Positions 22,107-30,689 of a DNA stretch of 34,550 nucleotides are shown here, one piece after another; within the stretch, counting starts at the first letter, position 1, and every line of letters starts with the position of its first letter. Below the pieces are notes generated by a model that was not told the DNA's origin, ran no database searches, and saw nothing but the letters and a program-made list of their open reading frames with translations. Both the position numbers and the translations under genes were made by a program. Origin of the DNA: an uncultured Clostridia bacterium (lineage in GTDB: Bacteria > Bacillota > Clostridia > Christensenellales > Borkfalkiaceae); NCBI GenBank assembly GCA_944363395.1, contig CALVUC010000017.1, forward strand, positions 1-34,550, given 5' to 3'.

Positions 22107-24920
22107 ATGAAAGAAGAGATCTTTGTCAAAGGCGCAAAAGAAAACAATTTAAAGAATATCGACGTTCACATCCCGCGCGGCACGCTCACCGTGTTCACGG
22201 GGCTCTCCGGCTCGGGCAAGAGCACGCTCGCCTTCGATACCATCTTTGCCGAAGGGCAGCGGCGGTACATGGAGAGCCTCTCCTCGTACGCGCGGCAATT
22301 TCTGGGCATGATGGAAAAGCCCGACGTCGAGAGCATCGACGGGCTCTCGCCCGCCATCTCCATCGATCAGAAGACGACCTCGCACAACCCGCGCTCGACG
22401 GTCGGCACGGTCACCGAGATCTACGACTATCTCCGCCTGCTGTACGCGCGCGTCGGCACGCCGCACTGCCCCAAGTGCGGGCGGGAGATCAGGCGGCAGA
22501 CGGTGGACGAGATCGCCGACCGCGTCATGGAACTGCCCGCGGGGAGCAAGATCTTTGTGGAAGCGCCCGTCGTGCGCGGCAGGAAGGGCGAGTATGTCAA
22601 GGAGCTCGCCGCCTATAAAAAGAGCGGATTCGTGCGCGTCAGGATCGACGGCATCGTCTACGACCTGCAGGAGGACATCCGCCTCGACAAGAACGTCAAG
22701 CACAACATTTTTGTCGTCGTCGACCGCCTCGTCGTCAAAGAGGGGATCGTGAAGCGGCTCACCGAGAGCCTGGAGACGGCGCTGCGGCTCGCGGACGGGC
22801 TTGCCGTCATCGACTGCGACGGGACGGAGACGCTCTATTCCTCCCGCTACGCCTGCCCCGACTGCAACATCTCCATCGAGGAGGTGGAACCCCGCCTCTT
22901 TTCCTTCAACACGCCCTGGGGCGCCTGCCCCGAATGCACGGGGCTGGGCTTCAAGCAGGCGGTCGATCCCGATCTCATCTGTCCCGACCGCACCAAGACG
23001 CTGCGCGAGGGCGCCATCCGCATCAGCGGCTGGAACCTCGACTCCTCCACCGTCACGCAGATGTACCTCGAAGGGCTCTCGCGCCACTACGGGTTTTCGA
23101 TGGACGTCCCCGTCAAGGACCTGCCGCAGGAGGTGTTCGATCTGCTCATGTACGGCAACGGCGGCGAGAAGATCGACCTCGACTACCGTTCCCGCACCTT
23201 TCATTCGAGCTACAAGAGCGCGTGGGAGGGCTTCGTCAACAATTTGCAGCGGAGATACGATCAGACGGGCTCGGTGAGCGTCAAGTGGGACATCGAGCGA
23301 TATATGCGCACGTCCGACTGCCCCGTCTGCCACGGCAAACGCCTGAAAAAGGAGGCGCTCGCCGTCACCGTGGGCGGAAAGAACATTGCCGAGGTGTGCG
23401 ATATGCCCGTGCGGGACATCGCCGCCTTTTTGAGCGGCATCGCGCTCACGCCCACGCAGCACGCCATCGCGGACGTCATCTTAAAGGAGATCGCAAACCG
23501 CCTCAATTTCCTGACGGGCGTGGGGCTGGACTATCTCACGCTCTCCAGGAGCGCCTCCACCCTCTCGGGCGGCGAGAGCCAGCGCATCCGCCTCGCGACG
23601 CAGATCGGCAGCGCGCTGACGGGGGTGCTCTATATCCTCGACGAGCCGAGCATCGGGCTGCACCAGCGCGACAACGAAAAGCTGCTCGCCTCCCTGAAGG
23701 GGCTGCGCGACCTCGGCAACACGCTCATCGTCGTCGAACACGACGAGGACACCATGCGCGCCGCCGATTATATCGTGGACATCGGACCCAAGGCGGGCGT
23801 CCACGGCGGCGAAGTCGTCGCCTGCGGCACCGTCGAGGATATCATGAGGGAGCCGCGCTCCATCACGGGCGACTTTTTGGCGGGGCGCAGGAAGATCGAA
23901 GTCCCGCCCGTCAGGAAGCAGCCGGACGGCAGGTGGCTGGAAGTGACCGGCTGCCGTCAGAACAACCTGAAGGGGATCTCGGTGCGCGTGCCGGCGGGGC
24001 TCATGACCGCCGTCACGGGCGTTTCGGGCTCGGGAAAATCTTCTCTCGTCAACGAGATCGTCCTGCCCATCCTCGCCGATAACCTGAACGGCGCGCGGCT
24101 GCCCCTCGGCAAGAGCGGCGCTTTTTCGGGGCTGGAGCACTTCGACAAGGTCATCGCCATCGACCAGTCTCCCATCGGAAGGACGCCACGCTCCAACCCC
24201 GCCACCTATACGGGCGTGTTCACCGCCATCCGCGAGCTGTTCGCGGCGACGCAGGACGCCAAAATGATGGGCTTCAAGGCGGGGCGGTTCTCCTTCAACG
24301 TCGCGGGCGGCAGGTGCGAGAACTGCCAGGGCGACGGCATCATGAAGATCGAGATGCACTTCCTGCCCGATATCTTCGTCCCCTGCGAGGTGTGCGGCGG
24401 CAAACGCTACAACCGCGAGACGCTGGAGGTCCGCTACAAGGGCAAGACCATTGCGGACGTTCTCGATATGACCGTGGAGGAGGCGTGCGAATTTTTCAGA
24501 CCCGTCCCCTCCATCTACAACAAGCTGTCCACGCTCAACGAAGTGGGGCTGGGGTATATCAAACTCGGGCAGAGCGCCACGACGCTCTCGGGCGGCGAGG
24601 CGCAGCGCGTCAAACTTGCTGCAGAACTCAGCAAGCGCTCCACGGGGCGGACGTTCTATATCCTCGACGAGCCGACGACGGGGCTGCACAGCTACGATGT
24701 GGACAAGCTCGTAAAGATCCTGCTGCGCTTCCGCGACGGCGGCAATACGGTGCTGGTCATCGAGCACAATCTCGACGTCATCAAGGTCGCCGACTATATC
24801 ATCGATCTGGGACCCGAGGGGGGCGACGGCGGCGGCACGGTGATCGCCGAGGGCGCGCCCGAGCAGATCGCCGCCTGCGAACAGAGCTATACGGGGCAGT
24901 TTCTCAAAAAGCTGCTCTGA
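22107..24920 (+). CDS. uvrA: Excinuclease ABC subunit A
   Basis: The damage-sensing ATPase of nucleotide excision repair; a dimer with two ABC modules. It has 937 residues from the ATG at 22107, normal length. The first Walker A is GLSGSGKST (32-40), the second GVSGSGKSS (638-646, K644). The ABC signatures TLSGGESQRIRLA and TLSGGEAQRVKLA are present. Zinc modules are CPKCG, CPDC with CPECTG, and CENCQGDG with CEVCGGKRYN. There is no good ribosome binding site for 22107 (only GGAAA). An in-frame ATG at 22044 overlaps the NUDIX stop as ATGA and would add 21 basic residues encoded by the hairpin. I prefer 22107 because it matches the usual UvrA N-terminus. Confidence 0.95.
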   Translation: MKEEIFVKGAKENNLKNIDVHIPRGTLTVFTGLSGSGKSTLAFDTIFAEGQRRYMESLSSYARQFLGMMEKPDVESIDGLSPAISIDQKTTSHNPRSTVGTVTEIYDYLRLLYARVGTPHCPKCGREIRRQTVDEIADRVMELPAGSKIFVEAPVVRGRKGEYVKELAAYKKSGFVRVRIDGIVYDLQEDIRLDKNVKHNIFVVVDRLVVKEGIVKRLTESLETALRLADGLAVIDCDGTETLYSSRYACPDCNISIEEVEPRLFSFNTPWGACPECTGLGFKQAVDPDLICPDRTKTLREGAIRISGWNLDSSTVTQMYLEGLSRHYGFSMDVPVKDLPQEVFDLLMYGNGGEKIDLDYRSRTFHSSYKSAWEGFVNNLQRRYDQTGSVSVKWDIERYMRTSDCPVCHGKRLKKEALAVTVGGKNIAEVCDMPVRDIAAFLSGIALTPTQHAIADVILKEIANRLNFLTGVGLDYLTLSRSASTLSGGESQRIRLATQIGSALTGVLYILDEPSIGLHQRDNEKLLASLKGLRDLGNTLIVVEHDEDTMRAADYIVDIGPKAGVHGGEVVACGTVEDIMREPRSITGDFLAGRRKIEVPPVRKQPDGRWLEVTGCRQNNLKGISVRVPAGLMTAVTGVSGSGKSSLVNEIVLPILADNLNGARLPLGKSGAFSGLEHFDKVIAIDQSPIGRTPRSNPATYTGVFTAIRELFAATQDAKMMGFKAGRFSFNVAGGRCENCQGDGIMKIEMHFLPDIFVPCEVCGGKRYNRETLEVRYKGKTIADVLDMTVEEACEFFRPVPSIYNKLSTLNEVGLGYIKLGQSATTLSGGEAQRVKLAAELSKRSTGRTFYILDEPTTGLHSYDVDKLVKILLRFRDGGNTVLVIEHNLDVIKVADYIIDLGPEGGDGGGTVIAEGAPEQIAACEQSYTGQFLKKLL

Positions 24921-24971
24921 GCGGGCGCCCGCAAAGGGGCGGGACAACGCGCCGCACACGGACGAAAATAC

Positions 24972-24985
24972 ACAACGACAGTTGT
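24972..24985 (+). promoter_or_regulatory. Small inverted repeat before the aminotransferase gene
   Basis: ACAAC-GACA-GTTGT, ending 3 bp before the ribosome binding site GGAGG (24989-24993). It could be an operator or an RNA hairpin. No clear promoter is seen, so the gene may be read from uvrA. Confidence 0.25.
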
Positions 24986-24998
24986 TTTGGAGGATGTT

Positions 24999-26180
24999 AT
25001 GATCAATGCTGCCATGCGGAAGCTGGGCGAGGAACGCTCGGTCATCCGCGAAATTTTTGAGTACGGCAATGCCCGCAAGCAGGCCGTCGGGGAAAAGAAC
25101 GTCTTTGATTTCTCCCTCGGCAACCCCAGCGTTCCCGCGCCCGCGGACGTCAACAGGGAGATCGTCCGTCTCGTCGGGGAGATGCCCTCCGTCGCGCTGC
25201 ACGGCTACACGTCCGCGGCGGGCGCGCCCGACGTACGGGAAGCGGTCGCGGACTATATCCGCGCGGCGTTCGGCGTCCCCATGACGAGCGATCTCGTCTA
25301 CATGACGTGCGGGGCGGCGGCGTCGCTCACCGTCACCCTCAACGCCCTCTGCGAGGAGGGGGACGAGTTCATCGTCATCGCGCCCTACTTCCCCGAGTAC
25401 CGCGTCTTTATCGAACGGGCGGGCGGGAAGGTCGTCGAGGTCCCCGCGGACGGAGCGTTCCGCCTCGATCTTGCGGCGATCGAACGCGCCGTCACGCCCC
25501 GCACCAAGGCGATCCTGCTCAATTCGCCCAACAACCCGACGGGCGTCGTCTACTCGCGCGGGGAGCTCGCCGCGCTCGCGGCGCTTCTGGAGCGCAAGAA
25601 CAAGGAGCTGCAAAAGACCGTCGTGCTCATTTCGGACGAACCCTACCGCGAACTCACCTACGGGGCGGAAGTTCCCTATCTCATGGCGCTCTATCCCCAC
25701 ACCGTCGTGTGCTATTCCTTCTCCAAATCGCTCTCGCTGGCAGGCGAACGCATCGGCTATATCGCGGTCTCGCCGCAGTGCGCCGATGCGCGGGCGCTGT
25801 TTGCCGCCGTGTGCGGCGCGGGCAGGGCGCTCGGATTTGTGTGCGCGCCCGCGCTCTTCCAGCGCGTCGCCGCCAAGTGCCTCGGGCAGTCGGGCGATCT
25901 GGAGGCGTACCGCGCCAACCGCGATCTCTTGTGGGAGGCGCTCACCTCGTTCGGCTTTTCCTGCATCCCGTCCGAGGGCGCGTTCTACCTCTTCATGAAG
26001 TCCCCCGAACCGGACGCCGCGGCGTTTGCCGAGCGCGCCAAAAAATATGAGCTGCTTCTGGTCCCTTCGGACAGCTTCGGCGTCAAAGGGTATGTGCGCA
26101 TCTCCTATTGCGTCTCGCGCGAGACCATTCAAAACAGCCTCCCCGCCTTTGCGGCGCTCGCCAAGGAGTATGGGCTGTAA
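24999..26180 (+). CDS. Class I/II PLP-dependent aminotransferase
   Basis: 393 residues of the aspartate-aminotransferase fold type I. The PLP-binding lysine is K243 in YSFSKSLSLAGERIGY. The other hallmarks are SPNNPTG, ISDEPYRELTYG, the N-terminal DFSLGNPSVPAP and the C-terminal YVRISYC with its arginine. It transfers an amino group between an amino acid (probably aspartate, aromatic or similar) and 2-oxoglutarate in the cytosol; the true substrate is not readable. ATG 24999 follows GGAGG by 5 nt, and an upstream TTG at 24987 is rejected. It converges on the AEC permease gene with a shared terminator. Confidence 0.88.
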   Translation: MINAAMRKLGEERSVIREIFEYGNARKQAVGEKNVFDFSLGNPSVPAPADVNREIVRLVGEMPSVALHGYTSAAGAPDVREAVADYIRAAFGVPMTSDLVYMTCGAAASLTVTLNALCEEGDEFIVIAPYFPEYRVFIERAGGKVVEVPADGAFRLDLAAIERAVTPRTKAILLNSPNNPTGVVYSRGELAALAALLERKNKELQKTVVLISDEPYRELTYGAEVPYLMALYPHTVVCYSFSKSLSLAGERIGYIAVSPQCADARALFAAVCGAGRALGFVCAPALFQRVAAKCLGQSGDLEAYRANRDLLWEALTSFGFSCIPSEGAFYLFMKSPEPDAAAFAERAKKYELLLVPSDSFGVKGYVRISYCVSRETIQNSLPAFAALAKEYGL

Positions 26181-26243
26181 AACGGGGGGACGGAAGTAAA
26201 ATTTTGTACCGAATGCGGCGGCGCGTTCCGCACCGCCGCGAAA

Positions 26244-26290
26244 AAAGAGCGCGCCCGCGCCGCAGAAACTGCGGCGCGGGCGCGCTCTTT
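26244..26290. terminator. Bidirectional terminator with 22-bp stem
   Basis: 26244-26265 pairs perfectly with 26269-26290 around AAA. The A-run 26241-26246 gives six T on the minus strand, and TTT follows on the plus side. The minus-strand stop codon touches the stem. It closes both convergent genes. A smaller hairpin (26215-26221/26233-26239) lies just before it. Confidence 0.92.
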
Positions 26291-27273
26291 CACAGCGTGA
26301 CGAGCAGCATGACGAAGGGAAGGGTGACGACGGAGAGCAGGGTCCCCGTCGCATAGGCGGCGGCAGAAAATTCCCGCTCGCCGCCGTACTTTTCGGCAAA
26401 GGCGACGACGCTCGCCGCGGGCGGCATCGCCATCGCAATGACGGGCGCGAGCAGGATATAGGGCTCGTCCGCGAACACGCCCGTGAGTTTGAAGGGCAGG
26501 ATGAGAAGATAGGTGAGCGCCGCCGAGAGGATGAGCCGCACGAACGCCGCAAGATAGACCGTCCTGTCGCAGAACATCGTGCGGGCGGGGAGTTCCGCGA
26601 CGCGCACGCCCACGATGAGCATGGAGAGGGGCGCGGTCATGCCGCCCGCATAGGTGACGATCTGGCGCAGCTCCGCGACCGCGTCCATGTTGAAAATGTT
26701 GACCGCGGGGAAGAGGAAGAGCAAAAACCCGACGACCGAGCCCACCGTACAGGGGTTGAGGAGCGCCTTTTTCAGGGAGATCTCCCGCCTGTCCTGCGTG
26801 ATGAGATAGGCGCCCAGCGTCCAGATAAGGATATTGAACACGACGTTAAAGACGGTGACGTACATGACGGCGCGGGCGTCGCCCCCCGTGAACATCTCCA
26901 CAAAGGGGATGCCGACGAACGCGCAGTTGGAGAACGTCCCCACGAATACGAGTACGTCTCGCTTTTTTCGCAGCTCGGGCGCCTTCATAAAGTGAAAGAC
27001 GAGCTTTGCCGCGCCGAAGGTCAAGAGGATCGCCGCCACCGAAAAGAGCAGCACCCATAAAAAGCCGAGCAGCGTCTCCTTTGTCGGCGCAACGGGGTCT
27101 ACGGCGAACGCCTTGATGATGAGCAGCGGCTGCGCGAAGCACAGCAGGATATTGGAGACGGAGTACAGGCTGTCCGAACGGACGAGCCCCGTCTTTTTCA
27201 GGAGAAACCCGGGCAGCGCGAAGGCGAACAGCACGAGCATGATGAGCAGAACTTTTACAATGATGTCGGTCAT
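26290..27273 (-). CDS. AEC family permease (auxin efflux carrier/malate permease type)
   Basis: A 327-residue integral membrane protein with about ten TM helices in two five-helix halves, as in the AEC/BART superfamily. The first half carries KTGLVRSDSLYSVSNILLCFAQP, then GTFSNCAFVGIPF. The second half ends with PVIAMAMPPAASVVAFAEKYGG and repeats the helix-break pattern. Known relatives move organic acids such as malate, or auxin-like compounds; the cargo here is unknown. AAAAGGAG on the minus strand supports the start. It is monocistronic, with its own promoter, and shares a terminator with the aminotransferase gene. Confidence 0.85.
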   Translation of the reverse strand: MTDIIVKVLLIMLVLFAFALPGFLLKKTGLVRSDSLYSVSNILLCFAQPLLIIKAFAVDPVAPTKETLLGFLWVLLFSVAAILLTFGAAKLVFHFMKAPELRKKRDVLVFVGTFSNCAFVGIPFVEMFTGGDARAVMYVTVFNVVFNILIWTLGAYLITQDRREISLKKALLNPCTVGSVVGFLLFLFPAVNIFNMDAVAELRQIVTYAGGMTAPLSMLIVGVRVAELPARTMFCDRTVYLAAFVRLILSAALTYLLILPFKLTGVFADEPYILLAPVIAMAMPPAASVVAFAEKYGGEREFSAAAYATGTLLSVVTLPFVMLLVTL

Positions 27274-27297
27274 GGCGGCTCCTTTTCCAAGTCCGAG

Positions 27298-27326
27298 AGT
27301 ATAGCACCAACAGGGAGAAAAAGCAA
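27298..27326 (-). promoter_or_regulatory. Promoter of the AEC permease gene
   Basis: On the minus strand TTGCTT (27321-27326), 17 bp, TATACT (27298-27303). The 27340-27395 stretch beyond is almost pure C/G and holds no gene. Confidence 0.65.
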
Positions 27327-27394
27327 GGATTTTGCGCGCCGTAACAACATTTTTTTTGCGGGCGGGCGCCCCCCGCCCGCCGCCCCCGCCCGCC

Positions 27395-27423
27395 GCATAG
27401 ATTTTTTCTATCTCCGCATAATG
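27395..27423 (+). promoter_or_regulatory. Candidate sigma-G promoter of spoVT
   Basis: GCATA (27395-27399) fits the forespore sigma-G -35 (GMATR). After 17 bp, CATAATG (27417-27423) fits the -10 (CATWMTA) except the last base. There is no good SigA promoter. spoVT is a sigma-G gene in Bacillus. The leader would be about 14 nt, just enough for the ribosome binding site. Confidence 0.55.
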
Positions 27424-27443
27424 AAAACATACGGAGGTTTTTT

Positions 27444-27989
27444 ATGAAAGCAACGGGAATCGTAAGGCGGATCGATGAATTGGGGCGGGTCGTCATCCCC
27501 AAGGAGATCCGCAGGACGCTCCGCATCCGCGAGGGCGATCCGTTGGAACTGTTCACCGACCGCGATGAACTCATGCTCAAAAAATATTCGCCCATCGCCT
27601 CGGTGGAGCGCTTTTCGGAGGGGACCGCCAAGTCCCTTCACGACCAGAGCGGATATCTTTGCGCCATTTCGGATACCGACAACATCCTGCACGCGGCGGG
27701 CGCGGGCAGGAAGGGGCTCGTCGGACACGCCGTCTCGGACGAGCTCACCGAACTCATGGCGGCGCGGCGCAGCCATGTCGCGAGCCTTGCCGAGGGCGGG
27801 CGCATCCTGCCCGTCGTGCGCGAGGGCGAGGGGGAGGCGACGGCACAGCTCATCGTCCCCATCGTCGCGGGCGGGGACTGCCTCGGCGCGGTCATCCTTC
27901 TCTCCGAGGAGACAGGCGCGGTGATGGAGCCCTCCTGCGTCAAGCTTGCCCGCCTGACGGCGGACATCATCGCGAGCCAGTTCGATTGA
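27444..27989 (+). CDS. spoVT: Stage V sporulation protein T
   Basis: An AbrB-type transcription factor that tunes sigma-G-dependent genes in the forespore. 181 residues. The N-terminal swapped-hairpin DNA-binding domain (about 1-48) is MKATGIVRRIDELGRVVIPK onward, typical of SpoVT. The C-terminal GAF-like domain (about 55-181) includes LIVPIVAGGDCLGAVILLS. The ATG follows GGAGG with a T-rich spacer. The order spoVT-flippase-mazG matches B. subtilis spoVT-yabM-yabN. Its presence is the strongest evidence in the window that the organism forms, or descends from formers of, endospores. Confidence 0.95.
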   Translation: MKATGIVRRIDELGRVVIPKEIRRTLRIREGDPLELFTDRDELMLKKYSPIASVERFSEGTAKSLHDQSGYLCAISDTDNILHAAGAGRKGLVGHAVSDELTELMAARRSHVASLAEGGRILPVVREGEGEATAQLIVPIVAGGDCLGAVILLSEETGAVMEPSCVKLARLTADIIASQFD

Positions 27990-29452
27990 AGCGTCCCGGT
28001 CTGCGTGCGGCGGGGCTGCTCAAAAACGCGGCGGTCGTCTCGCTGGGGGCGGTCGCCGCCAAGGCGGTGGGCGTGCTCTACCGCATCCCGCTCGCGGGGC
28101 TCCTCGGCGGATACGGCGCGGGACTGTATCAGATGGCGTATCCTCTCTTTTGTCTCGCGCTCACCTTCTCCTCGGTGGGCGTGCCGACGCTCGTCGCGCG
28201 CGCCGTGGCGGCGGAGCGGGGCGCGGGCAGAGGGGGCGGGGACGCGTTCCGCGCCGCGCTGCGCCTCTTTTTCACCCTCGGGCTGGCGGGGAGTGCCGCG
28301 ATGGTCCTTTTTGCCCTGCCCGTCGCGCGCCTGCAGGGGGAGCGCGCGCTCGCGGGGTGCTATCTCGCGCTCGCGCCCGCCGTCCTTTTGGTGGCGCTCG
28401 TCGCCGTGCTCAGGGGATATTGGCAGGGGCGGGGCGTCATGACGCCCACCGCGGCGTCCGAACTCGTCGAACAGTTCGTCAAGGCGGGCGCGGGGCTGCT
28501 GCTCGCCTCCCGTTTTGACGACCCCGTCCTCGCCGCGCGCGGGGCGCTGTTTGCCGTGACGCTCTCGGAGGGCGCCGCCCTGCTCTTCTTGTGGCTGCGC
28601 CCCCGGGCGCGCGAACGCTTTCTGCGGGTCAGAAACCGAGGGGACGGGATGCTCTTTTGCGCGCTGCCCGTCATGGCGTCGGCGGCGCTCCTGCCCCTCT
28701 CGCAGATGGCGGACAGCGTGCTCGTCGTCCGCCTTCTCGCCCGCCACACGGCGCGCGCCGTGGACTATTACGGGCTGTTCGCGGGGAGCGCTCTGTCCCT
28801 TGTCAACCTGCCCGCCACGGTATGCGCGGGGCTTGCCGCGGCGGCGGTGCCGTCCGTCGCCGCGTGTTTTGCGCGCGGCGAAGAGGAACGGGGCAGGGAA
28901 CGCGCCCTCTTTGCCGTGTGCGCCTGTCTCGCGCTCGCGCTGCCCTGCGCCGCCTGTCTCTTTCTGGGCGCGCCGCTCGCGGTGCGCCTGCTCTATCCCG
29001 CGCTCGGGGCGGAGGACGGGGCGGTGCTCGTCGCCCTCGTGCGCATTTCCTCCGTCTCCGCGGCGGCGCTCGCCGCCGTCGAAGTGCTTGCCGCCTGTCT
29101 TGCCGCGATGGGGCGGGCGCGCCGCGCCGCGCTTGCGATGCTCGCCGCCGTCCTCGTCAGGACCGCGGTGCAGGGGGTGCTCGTCGGCAGTCCCGCGTTC
29201 GGCATCCTCGGCGCGGCGATCGCCGCCGACGCCTGCTATTTGGTTGCCTTTTTCCTGGATTTGTTCTATACTATAAAGACGAAATCTACTAAGAAGCGAG
29301 GGCAACATGATCACACTCATCGGTCTCGGGGCGCAGAAGGGAGACGTTACGCAGCGGGCGCTCGCCGCGCTTGCGGGGGCGGACCGCGTCTTCGTGCGAA
29401 CGGCGGCGCATCCGTCGGCGGAGAGCCTGACGGAGGCGGGCATCCCGTTTGA
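27986..29452 (+). CDS. YabM/SpoVB-type lipid flippase (MOP superfamily), short, overlapping mazG
   Basis: A polytopic membrane protein of the polysaccharide-transport/MurJ-like group, thought to flip lipid-linked cell wall precursors. It starts with TTG at 27986, overlapping the spoVT stop as TTGA; no other start precedes the first helix (LLKNAAVVSLGAVAAKAVGVLYRIPLAGLLG). About 12 hydrophobic helices are visible up to residue 430 (AFFLDLFYTIK). Family members usually have 510-540 residues and 14 helices. Here the recognisable part stops near 440, and the last 48 residues (KKRGQHDHTHRSRGAE onward) are only the shadow of mazG read in another frame. The 146-nt overlap suggests loss of the original stop or a frameshift near the end. 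It is translationally coupled to spoVT. Confidence 0.82.
   Translation: MKRPGLRAAGLLKNAAVVSLGAVAAKAVGVLYRIPLAGLLGGYGAGLYQMAYPLFCLALTFSSVGVPTLVARAVAAERGAGRGGGDAFRAALRLFFTLGLAGSAAMVLFALPVARLQGERALAGCYLALAPAVLLVALVAVLRGYWQGRGVMTPTAASELVEQFVKAGAGLLLASRFDDPVLAARGALFAVTLSEGAALLFLWLRPRARERFLRVRNRGDGMLFCALPVMASAALLPLSQMADSVLVVRLLARHTARAVDYYGLFAGSALSLVNLPATVCAGLAAAAVPSVAACFARGEEERGRERALFAVCACLALALPCAACLFLGAPLAVRLLYPALGAEDGAVLVALVRISSVSAAALAAVEVLAACLAAMGRARRAALAMLAAVLVRTAVQGVLVGSPAFGILGAAIAADACYLVAFFLDLFYTIKTKSTKKRGQHDHTHRSRGAEGRRYAAGARRACGGGPRLRANGGASVGGEPDGGGHPV
29244..29272 (+). promoter_or_regulatory. Internal promoter for mazG
   Basis: TTGCCT (29244-29249), 17 bp, TATACT (29267-29272), inside the 3' part of the flippase gene. 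It would let mazG and dus be made in growing cells independently of the sporulation promoter at spoVT. Confidence 0.65.
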
Positions 29453-30689
29453 GACGTTCGACGCGCTCTACGGGCGCTGCCGCAGCTACGCGGCGTTCAC
29501 GCGCGCCGTCGTGCGCGAAGTGCGCCGTGCGGGAAGGGAGCAGAACGTCTGCTACTGCGTGGACGGGAGCGTCACGGAGGACGCCGCGGCGCAGTGCCTG
29601 CGTACGGCAAAGACGCCCGTTGTCGACGGCGTCGCCAAATCGTCGGCGGCAGCGGCAGCGGCGGGCGTGTACGGGTCGTATACCGCCCTTTCCGCGTACG
29701 ACGCCGCGGAGCGCGAACTGACGGCGCCCCTCGTCGTCTATGACCTCGCCGACCGCGCCCTCGCGTCCGACGTCAAACTCGCCCTCTCCGAGCGCTTCGG
29801 GGACGAGGCGGAGGCATACTTCGTCACGGACGGCAGGGCGCGGAAGATCAAAGTCTTTGAGCTCGACCGCCAAAAGGACTATCCTGCCGACGCGGCGCTC
29901 GTGCTGCCCGACGTTCCTTTGCTTGCAAAAAAGCGCTTCGATCTTTACGACCTGCTCGCCATCCTGCGCCGCCTGCGCGCGCCCGACGGCTGCCCGTGGG
30001 ACAGGGTGCAGACGCACGAGAGCATCCGCATCAACTGTCTCGAAGAGGCGTACGAACTCGTCGACGCCGTCGACGCCGACGATCCCGACAAGATGTGCGA
30101 GGAGGCGGGCGACGTCCTGATGCAGGCGGCATTCCACACCCTCATCGAGGAGGAGCGCGGGCATTTCACGATGACGGATGTCGTCAGCGGCACCTGTGAG
30201 AAGCTCATCACCCGCCATACGCACGTCTTCGGGACGGACAAGGCGTCGGGCGAGGACGGCGCGCTCACCGTCTGGGAAAAGAACAAGATGACGGAAAAAC
30301 ATCAGGCGACCTTCTCGGACGCCGTCAACGACGTTCCCGCCTGCTTCCCCGCGCTGCTGCGCGCGCAGAAGATCGCAAAGCGCACGGAGAAGGGGGGCTG
30401 GAAGCGCTCCTTTGACGAAGCCGCCCGCGCGCTGGAAGAAAAGATCGCCGCCCTCCGCAAGGCGCACGGCGACGACGCCGCGCCCATCCTCGGCGAAGCG
30501 CTCTACGAGATGGTGTGCCTCGGGCGCGCCGCAGGCGCGGATTGCGAGCAGGCGCTCCTCGACACGGTCAAAAAAATGCAGGTACGGTATACGCAATTTG
30601 AAGCCAAAGTGCGTGCCGACGGGAAGGACGTCAACGCGCTCTCGCCCGAAGAGGCGGCGGCGTACCGGAAGGAGACGGCGGGTGCGTGA
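29307..30689 (+). CDS. mazG: YabN-type fusion: SAM methylase-like domain plus MazG NTP pyrophosphohydrolase
   Basis: 460 residues. The N-terminal half (about 1-205) has the tetrapyrrole (corrin/porphyrin) methylase fold, starting MITLIGLGAQKGD. The glycine-rich start is retained, but the domain's activity is unknown in this family. The C-terminal half (about 213-440) is a MazG domain: CPWD (229-232) and the metal-binding cluster E246, E247, E250, then E265, E266, D269. MazG hydrolyses non-canonical or surplus NTPs. The same fusion is known as YabN in Bacillus, also next to spoVT and yabM. ATG 29307 follows GAGGG. It overlaps the end of the flippase frame by 146 nt and the start of dus by 8 nt. 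Confidence 0.9.
   Translation: MITLIGLGAQKGDVTQRALAALAGADRVFVRTAAHPSAESLTEAGIPFETFDALYGRCRSYAAFTRAVVREVRRAGREQNVCYCVDGSVTEDAAAQCLRTAKTPVVDGVAKSSAAAAAAGVYGSYTALSAYDAAERELTAPLVVYDLADRALASDVKLALSERFGDEAEAYFVTDGRARKIKVFELDRQKDYPADAALVLPDVPLLAKKRFDLYDLLAILRRLRAPDGCPWDRVQTHESIRINCLEEAYELVDAVDADDPDKMCEEAGDVLMQAAFHTLIEEERGHFTMTDVVSGTCEKLITRHTHVFGTDKASGEDGALTVWEKNKMTEKHQATFSDAVNDVPACFPALLRAQKIAKRTEKGGWKRSFDEAARALEEKIAALRKAHGDDAAPILGEALYEMVCLGRAAGADCEQALLDTVKKMQVRYTQFEAKVRADGKDVNALSPEEAAAYRKETAGA

Noticed and set aside
23481..26552. 1023-codon open frame on the minus strand opposite uvrA and the aminotransferase gene
   Set aside because: It is antisense to two clear genes, has an R/S/P/A/G-rich composition typical of shadow frames in GC-rich DNA, and has no start signals.
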